Positions 51,055 through 64,000 of a DNA stretch of 64,000 nt are shown here, in pieces. The position numbers and the translations under genes are program-made. Under the pieces are notes generated by a model, which made no database searches, was not told the DNA's origin, and worked only from the letters and a program-made list of their open reading frames with translations. The DNA lies in NCBI GenBank assembly GCA_021234155.1, contig JAJEKV010000096.1:874010-938009 (forward strand), given 5' to 3'. How positions within the stretch are numbered: position 1 is the stretch's first letter; every line of letters starts with the position of its first letter. The stretch is from Isoetes taiwanensis (Eukaryota; Streptophyta; Lycopodiopsida; Isoetales; Isoetaceae).

Positions 51055-51178
51055 GGAAATAGGGGGTTTGGAGCAGTCACCAGCATATACCTAGGATATT
51101 CTAGCATATACCTAGGATATGCCAAAACCCCACATAAACAAGGGTTTGCCCCCTAGGGGCAACCCAAAAATTAGAGGA
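51055..51178 (-). repeat. B-family terminal region with hairpin and CCTAGGTATATGC repeats
   Basis: The inverted counterpart of 16853-16977. Here CATATCCTAGGTATATGC is followed by a second near-copy (GAATATCCTAGGTATATGC). Each contains the palindrome CCTAGG. Confidence 0.7.
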
Positions 51179-51702
51179 AAAAGCACCGAAAAAGGAAGGA
51201 GGAAGAAATAAACCAATAGAATAAAAAATAACAACAATACAAGAAGGAAAAGGACCGCAATAAAAATTAAAAAACAAACACTAGAGAACCAACTTAGCAA
51301 AAGAGGAACCCAAGAAGAAGGAAGCATGAGAAAACAAGAAAACTGGCCAATGAACAGAGGCCACGAGCAACCCACACGACCACAAAACGACAAAAGAAGA
51401 ATAAGAATAAAAATAAAATGAAAAGCAACGGCCAAACCAAGGAAGGAACGCAAACAGCGAACAAGGAAAGATGACAAATAAAAGAAAAAGGGAAGAAAAA
51501 TGAAAGACAAAACATGACACGATCAAAGCACCTAAAAACATGACCATAACCAAGGAAGCAAGAAAAATCGAAGACACCAGCAAAGGAACGAATATGCAGT
51601 AAACCACGCAGACAGGCCTACTCGACGAGATTAAAGGCCCATCTGTAAAATCCCAATGTCTGATCATTAGAACATTGAGACGTTGCATTTCAAAAATAGA
51701 GT
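51179..51702 (-). repeat. 5'-terminal segment of RT element X2
   Basis: This continues the leader interrupted by B2. The part 51218-51702 is nearly identical to 35705-36211. It ends with GACGTTGCATTTCAAAAATA next to a short (TG)n (51703-51715), taken as the 5' boundary of the element. Confidence 0.75.
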
Positions 51703-51715
51703 TGTGTGTGTGTGT

Positions 51716-54690
<2,975 letters not shown>

Positions 54691-54727
54691 GTGAAGTGTG
54701 TATTAAGTCTTTGGGAGGCCTAAAAGG

Positions 54728-54729
<2 letters not shown>

Positions 54730-54811
<82 letters not shown>
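54730..54811. repeat. (AG)~40 microsatellite
   Basis: A pure AG tract. It is followed by AG-rich degenerate sequence with a duplicated ATGCCTTG(G)AGA. Confidence 0.95.
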
Positions 54812-54815
<4 letters not shown>

Positions 54816-55679
54816 TTGGAGAGAGAGACTTAGAGATGACAGAGAGAATGCCTTGAGACTTAGATGACGAGAGAATGAGAGAATGGGGAGAGATGGGGAG
54901 AGATGGGATGGGTGAGTGGAAAACCCAACTCTCACCTCGAGATGATTAAGCCCTAACAAATGTTTAGGGCTTTTTCATGCCCACTAACCAAACAATTAGC
55001 CTTAATTTTATTTGCTCGAAAAAAAAATCGCCTCAAATGTTTCCCACACATCGAATATCGTGGGCATTTCCCTTCTTGATCTTCAAGGCATTATTCTTGC
55101 TCCAAGTATCCAATTCCTCGAAGCAATTAGCCGATTCACGATCCGGTATTCATTCGATGACGCAGCATTTTCATTATGTTTTTTGTGCATTCGCTCATTA
55201 ATTTCGATCGGCAATTTCCTTTTATGTCGCCCTTATTCCCAATCAATTAATTGATTCAGATGTCTAAGGCCTCTCGATCTGCTTTTGCCAAAGAACCAAA
55301 AGAAGCCTTTCGTGCCTCCTGATTGAAAAAATGGCACCAAGAAGGACCCGGGAAAATGACAGGCCAGATCTCCATGGATGTGCAATTGGAGACTAATTAC
55401 GAGCCAATTCCCTCTTCAACACGGTCAAAAAGAAAAGAGATCCAAGCGTGTATTCAAATGAAATTCAGCACCCTCCAATATTGTGAGTGAATCTATAGAA
55501 ACCGATTCTGCTTTGGCTATTGTTGTGCATGAGCAGAAAATTCGAAAGTGATAGACACAAAAAGAATAGGAAGTCCCCTGTGCAATGGATAGATCACGGT
55601 GTCTCCACATTCCTCAATCTCCTGAACGAGATGAAATTGGTAACCTGAGGCACCCTCAACCTCTCCAACACACGCTGGA

Positions 55680-56450
55680 GGGAAATTATGATGAAATTGC
55701 AGCCCTTTGTTGGGGGTTTAGTGGAGCCGAGACAACTAAAGAACAAATGGGATAAGCCGCAAGCTAAATTTAAAGATGAGAAGGAGGCTTGTAGCCATAC
55801 GAGTTCGAACCATCAAGTTGGCGCAGGGTATGACGTAATGGAAGAAGTTAAATATGGTGTTACCTCGATAATCCAATACCAGTCTTTGGTGATGATGGTG
55901 AATTTGGCAATGAAGCTTTCGAGGTCGCAGACTTGCATGCCAATTACTCGAAATCTTTCATGAATGACGGTTTCTTTGAAATGTTGGAACAGATCAAAGA
56001 TTTGAAGACCAATTTGCTGATCCACCCAATTCAAACAATGATGTTAACACGGAAATCCAAGCAGTCCAAAGATGCCGAAATTCCAATGAATAGGACACCC
56101 ACAGAAAAACCGCATTGCATTCTTTAAGTCCTAGATCAGCAAAGATGTAATCACCGAGTTTGTGGAAAACCTACAAGTAGAAAGAAGTCCAGTTGCAAAT
56201 AGATGAGGACATTGCAATGGGAATATCGCAGATGGCAAGCACATTTGGGGACACAGAGGTGAAGAAATTAGATTTTCTAAAGAAGAAAGTGCAAGAAAAA
56301 TTGAGTTGGTCGGGAATTGGAAACAATAAGATCTCGCAAACAAATCGAAAATTGCAGAGTCAATGGCTGCAATGACTCAAAGCATATGTGAAATGACAAA
56401 GGAGACCTTGCTCGAAATTGCCAAACTTGCTGCCAAAAACAAGAAATAAA
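55680..56450 (+). pseudogene. Myb/SANT-like DNA-binding protein of a Harbinger-type transposon (decayed)
   Basis: The reading contains LKNKWDKPQAKFKDEKEA, matching the third helix region of the Myb/SANT-like domain encoded by PIF/Harbinger elements (LKNRWDxLKxxYKxxK pattern). Later frames hold FMNDGFFEMLEQIKDLKTN and a helical C-terminus (AMGISQMASTFG). At least two frameshifts separate these parts, and no clean start is seen. In active elements this protein works with the transposase and binds the transposon ends. The transposase remnant lies 1.3 kb downstream in the opposite orientation. Assignment rests on one motif plus context. Confidence 0.5.
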
Positions 56451-56647
56451 GGTTCGTTTTCAGTTATTTGCTTTTTAGAATTTCCTTTTTGGAACTGTCA
56501 CAAAATCATCCAGTATTCTTAAATATTAAAGAAGTTGTACAGCCCTATTATTTTAGCATTAAATATTGCCTTCTAGTCACAGTCATCCAAATTCGTAAAG
56601 GCTACTTAAGCTCCCTCCAATTCTTGCATGCAAGCCCCTTCGACAAT

Positions 56648-57205
56648 ATGGAGAGAGTCGTGAACCGAAAGCGCCAACGCTCTCCTAGCCGAAGCTCCTC
56701 TTCTTCGAGTTCCTCTTCTTCGAGTTCCTATCAAACTCCACCCACCACATCTTCATCTTCCTCCGAGAAGCCCTACTATTCTGACCATGATACCTGGCCT
56801 ACCTCCAGTGATGAGGTTCTTCCAGACAGCAGTGGGGATTCTCTGCAGTTTAGTGACCCGCCTGTCAGCTTAGAGAATATTTTTCAGGAAAATCAAGAAG
56901 ACTCTTCGGACGAAGTGGAGCAAGAAGAAAGCGAGTTTTCATCTCCCACTGTCCAGCCAAGAGACCCTGAAGTTGAAGTTATGTCTCACAAGGTTATTCA
57001 TGGCAGCTTCAGTAAGGAGACCATTTCAGTTTTTATTCGAATGGGCATTTCCGTGGATCAGGAGGTTTTGGAATGGGCAGCAAATTCTGCAAACAACCGT
57101 ACAGGGCATATGGAGTGTGTATATTTGAAGCTACAGGAAATGTGGTGCCTCCATCAAATTCGTAGTCCAACCTTTCCTTGTGATCTGTGTCCCCTTTCTG
57201 TCTAA
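56648..57205 (+). CDS. Hypothetical Ser-rich acidic protein, 185 residues
   Basis: I start it at the ATG at 56648 (MERVVNRKRQRSPSRSSS), because upstream codons in the same frame look like untranslated AT-rich sequence. A basic start is followed by a run of Ser residues, then an acidic middle (EDSSDEVEQEESEF). The more ordinary C-terminal part reads GSFSKETISVFIRMGISVDQ and VLEWAANSANNR. The frame is intact to a stop at 57205. It sits between the two Harbinger-type genes and may be part of that transposon or a captured exon. I do not recognise it. Confidence 0.4.
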   Translation: MERVVNRKRQRSPSRSSSSSSSSSSSSYQTPPTTSSSSSEKPYYSDHDTWPTSSDEVLPDSSGDSLQFSDPPVSLENIFQENQEDSSDEVEQEESEFSSPTVQPRDPEVEVMSHKVIHGSFSKETISVFIRMGISVDQEVLEWAANSANNRTGHMECVYLKLQEMWCLHQIRSPTFPCDLCPLSV

Positions 57206-57774
57206 CCGACTCTCCTACACTTCTTTTTTTTTTTTGTTATGCATTTTCTTTTTATAAAATGCCTTTGTTTCTGTTAAATGGCATGGCTGCCATTCTTTTT
57301 TCTCATATGATTGCTCTGAACCCGGCGGTTGAAAACAAATGCCAATGTGTATTCATGCAGATTTCCGGTATCATTGGAAGGTGTCTTGAGACTTGTTTTT
57401 AGTATAATGAAGTCATTTGACTCACTTAGAATGTTTCTGGCAGCTCAAATGCTCAAATATTTTGAACAGGGCTTTATATGCCCATGTAATTTTTTTTTAT
57501 AAATATAAACTTCTCTTTTCAAACTTGTTTGTGTATAAATGATTTTTCCTGCTCTTGTAAATTCTCTAATTGTGAAGTCACAGGACTCACTAATTCTGTA
57601 ACAGGTTGTTCAGTATTTCTAAGTGAAATGTTTTGAGGCTGTAAATGGAAACTTAGCTCTAAACTCAATCACTTATTTATCATAATGTAAGAAATGCCTG
57701 ACAAATAAGTAAAGATAGCGAGATGGATAAGAATTGACATTTGAATTTAATATTTTTTGTCTACAAAAAAACAA
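57206..57774. other. Spacer between Ser-rich ORF and transposase
   Basis: AT-rich with no gene. It contains poly-T and several TGTAAAT-like stretches, as expected for converging 3' UTRs. Confidence 0.4.
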
Positions 57775-59060
57775 TCACAGGATCACATGTCCATCCAGAT
57801 TTTCAAATAACACGTGCCTCATTTGATCACCTTGTTTTTTTAATGACCTGTTCATGGCTTCTGTTTCATAGTAGTAAATTGGTGGAGGATCATCCTCAAT
57901 TGGCAGCATGTCCCAGCCCTTGTGTTCCATTATACAGAAGTTCCAAAGAACACAACATGCGTGTATGATCTTGGAAGCTTTGGCAACATGCACGGGCAAG
58001 TGTTTCAGAATTCTGAATTTTTCCTTAACAATCCCAAATCCATTCTCCACACACACTCTGCCCCTACAAATCCTTTTGTTGAACTTACCATAAGCACCCT
58101 GATTTTGAGGAAAAACTTTAAGGAGAAAGGGCCTGCTAGAATAGGCTGAGTCACCTAATAGAAGAGGTGGAATATTTACCTGAACATCTTGATCGGTGAG
58201 GGCTGCCCCCTTCTTGATTTTACGCCACTAAGAGTCACCACTGGTTCTTGCAAAATTTGTTTGGAGGCAATTTTGTTATAGATGGAGCTCTTCTTGAACT
58301 GGTTTGAATCATGGACTGAACCTGTTCTTGTTACACAAACATTTATAAAAAGTTTGCTATGTGTCACAATTCCTTGCATGAGACATGAATGCCTCTTATG
58401 TCTCTAGGCCGTAGTCTTCCCCATTGTCTTTTTTTTGGGTTTCCTCCATAAAAATTATGGGATCCGTCAACCGCACCATATATATTGGGCAACCCCCTGT
58501 TGCATCATGGAATTCCTTAATGCAATCAATTAATCTTGCACTGTAGGCATTGCAACAAAACGTTTGTAAAGCATTGTCTTGAAGCCAAAACAAGCGTGAT
58601 TTTCTTGGTATATTTACGTATTGTTGCTTTCCCAACATAAAATCTCGGACCGACATGTAAGGGCATATCCCCGTGTGCAAGAAAATACGTAACCATAGCA
58701 ACCGCTTTCACAGGATCAACAGGGGCCTTACTTTAATACCGGGCCCGACAAGATAGGGCACAATTAAACCTACCAATCTCTCAAATGTGGCTCTCTTCAT
58801 CCCAGTAAAATTGGTGCCACATATCATCTTCAAAGGAAGCTATACAATTCCATGCGTGGTTATCAATATTATCCCATTGTGTTCTCTCGCCTTGGAGCAA
58901 TCCAAAATCTTCTTGGTGGTCTTCTAACCCTCACCGAACCCGCAACCATTAACGCCGCAGATGCAAAAAACATACCATTGTTGTCTTCTAAAACATCATC
59001 ATCGAACGTGGTCATTGGATCTTCGAGCTCATTGAGTTCCAATAGCTGCAAAACAAAGAT
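57775..59060 (-). pseudogene. PIF/Harbinger transposase (DDE_Tnp_4), frameshifted
   Basis: Read on the minus strand, an exon after a good acceptor (TTTTGCAG, about 59047) starts with LLELNELEDPMTTFDDD and includes RRPPRRFWIAPRREN. Next comes VAMVTYFLAHGDMPLHVG with YVGKATIRKYT, a helix-turn-helix-like block. GCPIYMVRLTDPIIFMEE holds a likely first Asp. VTRTGSVHDSNQFKKS holds the second Asp, and GRVCVENGFGIVKEKFRIL the Glu. The frames differ between these blocks, with frameshifts near 58550, 58390 and 58100 and extra stops, so no active enzyme can be made. The order and spacing match plant PIF/Harbinger transposases, which cut and paste DNA at TWA targets. Terminal inverted repeats were not found. 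Confidence 0.85.
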
Positions 59061-59462
59061 ATCTCAGAATGCAAATCCGAAAGTCAAAGCACGAAAAAGC
59101 ATGGCAATCATACCAAGAATGACCGGGATCCATGCTTTAGTGGCCGGAATCGAAAGAATGGGGAGGGAAAACTAGAAATGAATTATCCCACATAGCCCAG
59201 AACCAAGAAATACAAAGCTTGAATATCCCACAATTTGGCCCCGAATTGAACGTTACGATCGAATTATCCCACATTTTCTCTTGTCGGCGGCGAATTGATC
59301 GTGATCGAAAAATCCGCAAAACAAAGAAAAATCTGCCAATAATGTAGGGCCGTTAAGCCTCGAGAGACAATCGTCTTCTCCTCTCCTCCCAAAAAATACG
59401 ATATTTCGGGGAGGAACCGTATGTCACGAGAGATGGATTTTTTTACGAGCATGTGGCCGACG

Positions 59463-59607
<145 letters not shown>

Positions 59608-59742
59608 CTCGAATCCATTTTTTGAGGATATGCACATAATCTCAGGTCCCATTCAGACTTGCAGGAGTTGAAACCACACAACAAAAACCTTATATAAATC
59701 AGGATTCAAAAAATTGTTTGTTGGTTCTTTCTTACAGTTCAT

Positions 59743-59772
59743 TGAGAATGAGAATGAGAATGAGAATGAGAA
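59743..59772. repeat. (GAGAAT)n short tandem repeat
   Basis: Five units of GAATGA/GAGAAT type just ahead of the minisatellite. Confidence 0.8.
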
Positions 59773-59929
59773 TATATCCAATTTCTCTCCATCACCTTAG
59801 TTCTAAATCAAGCCAAAATTCTTTCCACATTTCAAATATCAACTAGAAATGTTAAAAAACACTCAAGATATCATCATTTAAGTGTACATACCTTTTTCTG
59901 GCATAGGGATGTGGAATGGCCAAATTTTT

Positions 59930-62308
59930 TGTCCACTTGGCTCAAACATGCCACCTAGGCTCAAACATGCCACCAAGGTGGCTCAAAAATGCCAAGGTGG
60001 CTCAAACACATGCACCAAGGTGGCTCCAACATGCCAAGTTGGCGCAAACATGCCACGTGGGCTCCACCATGCCATCTAGGCTCCAACATGCCAAGGTGGC
60101 TCACAACATGCCACCTAGGCTCAAACATGCCAAGGTGGCTCAAACATGCCACCTAGGCTCCAACATGCCACCTATCCAACATGCCACCATGGCTCTAATA
60201 TGCTACCTAGGCTCGAACAATCCACCTAGGCTCTAAGATGCCAAGGTGGCTCAAACATGCCACATGGGCTCCAACATGCCACCTAGGCTCCAACATGTCA
60301 AGGTGGCTCAAATATGCCACGTGGGCTCCAACATGCCAAGGTGGCTAGGCTCAAACATGCCAAGGTGGCTCCAACATGCCACCTAGGCAAGGTGGCTCAA
60401 ACTTGCCACCTAGGCTCCAACATGCTCAAACATGCCACGCTGGCTCCAACATGCCACCTAGGCTCCAACTTGCCAAGGTGGCTCAAACATGCCATGCGGG
60501 CTCCAACATGCCACCTAGGCTCCAACATGCCAAGGTGGCTCAAACATGCCAAGGTGCTCAAACATGACGCCTAGGATCCAGCATGCCACCTAGGCTCAAA
60601 CATGCAAAGGTGGCTCAAACATGCCACGTGGGCTCACCTAGGCTCCAACATGCCAAGGTGGTTCAAACACATGCATCACGAGGCTCCAACGTGCCATCTA
60701 GGCTCCCAGCAAGGTAGGCTCCAAAACATGCCAAGGTGGCTCAAGCATACCACCTAATTTTGAAAAATATGCAAGGTGGCTCAAACATGTCATCTGAGGG
60801 CTCCATGACACACCTAGGTTCCAGCATGCCAAGGTGGCTCAAGCGTGCATACGAGGCTCCAAACATGCCAAGGTGGCTCAAACATGCCACCTGGCTCCAA
60901 CACCCAAGAGTAGCTCCAAACATACCTAAGCTCCAGCACCCACATACCACCTAGAGCTCCAAAACATACCACCTAGGCTCAAACATGCCAAGGTGGCTCA
61001 AACATGCCATGTGGGCTCCAACGTGCCACCTAGGCTCCAACATGCCAAGGTGGCTCAGGCATGCCACCTCCTCGAGCCCAACATGCCACCTAGGCTCTAA
61101 CATGCCACATAAAATCCAACATGCCACCTAGACTCCAATATGCCACCTAGCCCCAACATGCCACCTAGGCTCCAACATGCCAAGATGGCTGAAACATGCC
61201 ATGGGCTCAAACATGCCACCTAGGCTCTTATATGCCAAGGTGGCTCGAACATGCCACATAGGCTCCAATATGCCACCTAGGCTCTAACATGCTAAGGTGG
61301 CTCAAAACATGCCACCTAGACTCCAACATGCCACATAGGCTCCAACATGCCAAGGTGGCTCAACCATGCAATGTGGGCTCCAACATGCCACGCGCTCCAA
61401 CATGCCACCTAGGCTCCAACATGCCACCTAGGCTCAAACATGCCAAGGTGGGTCGAACATGCCAAGGTGGCTCCAACATGCCACCTAGGCTCCAACATGC
61501 CACTTGGGCTCCAACATGCCAAGATGGCTCAAACATGCCATGCGGGCTCCAACATGCCACCTAGGCTCCAACATGCCACATGGGCTCAAGCATGCCACCT
61601 AGGCTCAAGCATGCCAAGGTGGCGCAAACAAGCCAAGATGGCTCAAACATGCCACGCGGGTTCCAACATGCCACATAGGCTCCAACATGCCACCTAGGCT
61701 CCAACATGCCAAGGTGGCTCAAACATGCCACACGGGCTCCAACATGCCACATATGCTCCAACATGCCATGTGGGTTCCAACATGACAAGGTGGCTCATAT
61801 ATGCCACCTAGGCTCAAACATGCCAAGGTGGCTCCAACATGCCATCTAAGCTCCAACATGCCAAGGTGGCTCAAACATGCCACGTGGACTCCAACATGCC
61901 AAGGTGGCTCAAACATGCCATGCGGGCTCCAACATGTTACATGCCACCTAGGCTCCAACATGCCAAGGTGGCTCAAACATGCCACCTAGGCACCAACATG
62001 CCACCTAGGCGGCTCCAACATGCCAAGGTGGCTCAAACATACCACTCGGCTCAAACATGCCAAGGTGGCTCAAACATGCCACATGGTCTCCAACATGCCA
62101 CCTAGGCTCAAACATGCCACGTGGGCTCCGACATACCACCTAGGCTCCAACATGCCACCTAGGCTCCAACATGCCAAGGTGGCTCAAACATGCCACGTGG
62201 ACTCCAACATGCCATGTGGGCTCCAACATGCCAAGGTGGCTCAAACATGCCATGCGGGCTCCAACATGTTACATGCCACCTGGGCTCCAACATGCCAAGG
62301 TGGCTCAA
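59930..62308. repeat. 19-bp minisatellite array (about 120 units)
   Basis: The main unit types are GGCTCAAACATGCCAAGGT, GGCTCCAACATGCCACCTA and GGCTCCAACATGCCACGTG. Unit order is irregular, with occasional shortened or extended units between about 60680 and 60960. GCCAAGGTGGC and GCCACCTAGGC are partial reverse complements, so neighbouring units can pair. Because 19 is not a multiple of three, three units give a 19-residue repeat in every frame. The resulting open frames are not genes. Confidence 0.95.
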
Positions 62309-63765
62309 ACCCTAGGGACCAAGCTATACAGTCATTTTTTGCAACGAAAGAAACACGAACCCTCTACATGGCAGTATTCCACTGCCAATTGACTACGAAC
62401 GTGTTGGACATGAGCTACTTTGGCGCTTCTTGGAGAAGGGGTGGTCTTCTGCCCACGAAACTTGGTCCTAGGGTAATGTCGACGTTTTGAGTCCATTGGC
62501 AGAGTCAGTTCATAGTTCCGGAGTGGGAGAGTTACCCGTCCGTGGCCAGGAGCCTTTGGGAGAGGACCTTTGGGGCGAACTGCTTCCGGAAGGTTTTAAG
62601 GGTCCATCTTCTGGCATCAACACCCTCCCTCTACCTGATGACATTATACAAGATCCTGGTCGAATCTGACTAGGGTATGGCCTCCAAAACGTAAACCCTG
62701 TGTGTTGCTAGGTTATTGAAGGGTTTACGTTATGGAGGTCGAGTTTTAGTCGGTTGCACTTGGGACATGGTCGAGAAGTTGTACTTGAAAATGCGAAGCA
62801 ATAGGAACTGACAGAATGGGATTTGGATTTATCCTCCTCCCAGTGTGGCAATTAGAAGTCAAGAGCGCTTTTTGTAGTAGCAAAACTGTTTGAGATCATT
62901 TGGGATGGCCGATAGATCCAAACTCTGTTATTTCAGTTGCTATGGCTCCGTATGCATGTTTAGAAAAGGTGCACCTATTTATCATTGAAAGCGACCACGT
63001 TTTAGTCTGCGAAACATAAACCCTGTATGTTGGTAGGTTATTGTAGGGTTTTACGTTTCAAAGACTAAAACGTGGTCGTTTTCTTGGATAACTTGGTGTA
63101 CCTTTTCTAAACATGCATGCGGAGCCATAGGAACTGAAATAACAGAGTTTGGATCTATTGGCCATACCGAATGATCCCAAGCAATTTTGCTACTGCAAAA
63201 GGTGCTCTTGACTTCTAATTGCTACACTAGGAGGAGGATAAATCCAAACCTCATTCCGTCAGTTCCTATTGCTTCGCATTTTCAACTGCAACTTCTCGAC
63301 CAAGTCCCAAGTGCAACTGACTAAAAATCGACCTCCATAATGTAAACCCTTCAATAACCTAGCAACACATAGGGTTTACGTTTCGGAGGCCATATCCTAG
63401 TCAGATTCGACCAGGATCTTGCACAATCATCACGTAGAGGAAGGGTGTTGATGTCAGAAGACGGACCTTTAAAACCTTTCGGAAGCAGTTTGTCCCAAAG
63501 GTCCTATCCCGAAGGTCCCTGGCCATGGACGGGTAACTCTCCCACTCCGGAACTGTGAACTGACTCTGCCAATGGCCTCAAAACACCGACATTACCCTGG
63601 GGACCAAGTTTCATGTGCAGAAGACCACCCCTTCTCCAAGAATCGCCTCATGTACAATAGCTCGTAGTCAATTGGACTAAGAGATGGCTGCTGAATACTG
63701 CCGTGTAGAGGGTTCATGTTTCTTTCGTTGCCAAAAATGACCGTTTAACTTGGTCTCTAGGGTAA
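62309..63765. mobile_element. Giant palindrome / foldback element, 1.46 kb
   Basis: The left arm begins ACCCTAGGGACCAAG and the right arm ends with the reverse complement of ACCCTAGAGACCAAG. The arms, about 700 bases each, match along their length (for example GAGAAGGGGTGGTCTTCTGC, CGGAGTGGGAGAGTTACCCG and TTTGGATTTATCCTCCTCC). The centre lies near 63037. Each arm also carries its own hairpin (about 62680-62740 and 63330-63393), related to the central one. It has no coding frame of note and no clear target duplication. It fits a foldback or very large MITE. Confidence 0.9.
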
Positions 63766-64000
63766 TTATGCCATTCCGGACGACATAGTGAAGTCGAATC
63801 TCCATTTCGGGGCCTTTGTACTGCCTGAACGACAAAACACTTGGGTTTCTACATGGTTGACCGCAGGACGCTTCGCGGTTTGATAAGTTCTCCTTGACCG
63901 ATCTTTAATTTTTTTGAACCTCTCGAAGCATATTACTTGCACGGCAAATTCAACGGTCGGATAGGGAAACCGAGCTCCGAGAGGGGGGCATTGGCATTTG
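63766..64000. other. Window end, nothing recognised
   Basis: Non-repetitive sequence with no long frame. The minisatellite does not resume after the palindrome. Confidence 0.4.

Larger units (their letters stand above)
45932..51178 (-). mobile_element. Helitron/Helentron-like element B2 carrying kinesin exons (about 5.25 kb)
   Basis: The left border (minus-strand 3' end) is hairpin GGAGGG-CAA-CCCTCC, then CGTGCGCAGCACCTTG and T. The right border is TCCTCTAA, a T run and the hairpin GGGTTGCCCC / GGGGGCAAACCC. Both borders match B1. Joining 45931 to 51179 recreates GGGAAAAAGC, which lines up with GAAAAAGC of the uninterrupted copy X1 (about 34902), so the insertion is T^T without duplication. 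No Rep/helicase is seen. Confidence 0.6.

Noticed and set aside
54943-54973. AGCCCTAACAAATGTTTAGGGCT hairpin as a bacterial-type terminator or Harbinger inverted-repeat end
   Set aside because: The genome is eukaryotic, and no matching inverted copy was found at the other side of the Harbinger unit.
59930-62308. CRISPR-like regular repeat array
   Set aside because: Units are contiguous without unique spacers, and the genome is eukaryotic.
59882-62490. Several overlapping frames of repeated HAKVAQTCHLGSNMP-like text on both strands
   Set aside because: Products of the 19-bp minisatellite; all frames give the same kind of repeat and no start or splice context exists.

Overview
This is a transposon-dense window from a large nuclear plant genome. 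The plant signal comes from a leucine-rich-repeat receptor-like protein, a multi-exon family-1 beta-glucosidase fragment, a fragment that looks like a plant kinesin-14 with a calponin-homology domain, and plant-type LINE and PIF/Harbinger elements. Introns, very long (TG)n and (GA)n tracts and many layers of decayed transposons suggest a big, repeat-rich genome such as a fern, another seed-free plant or a gymnosperm. The species cannot be fixed from sequence alone.

Layout. 1-10.9 kb: unrecognised degenerate sequence carrying a broken LINE (about 2.5-6.15 kb) and a possible long-terminal-repeat region (8.46-10.9 kb). 10.9-15.66 kb: a second LINE, whose reverse transcriptase is split by a foldback MITE and has lost its catalytic segment. 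16.85-24.0 kb: a Helitron/Helentron-like unit holding the first exons of a beta-glucosidase gene. 26.5-31.1 kb: an intact LRR receptor-like protein gene and a truncated tandem pseudogene. 31.8-36.35 kb: GT-rich duplications, long microsatellites and 5' fragments of a reverse-transcriptase element. 36.35-51.7 kb (minus strand): one copy of that element, with a gag-like RGG ORF and a reverse transcriptase ORF. It is interrupted by a canonical Helitron (37904-41627) and a Helentron-like element carrying kinesin exons (45932-51178). 51.7-54.6 kb: another partial copy. 54.9-59.2 kb: a decayed PIF/Harbinger unit. 59.9-62.3 kb: a 19-bp minisatellite. 62.3-63.77 kb: a 1.46-kb near-perfect palindrome.

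The only gene that looks intact is the LRR receptor-like protein at 26538-29015; a Ser-rich ORF at 56648-57205 is open but unrecognised. Everything else is mobile, captured or decayed.

The most interesting object is the intron-containing reverse-transcriptase element whose copies are bounded by (CA)n tracts. Removing the Helitron restores its reverse transcriptase frame exactly. A 99-bp exon conserved in three copies has a splice phase that fits the reverse-transcriptase exon, which would place the gag-like ORF inside an intron. These are readings by eye; no alignments or database searches were run.
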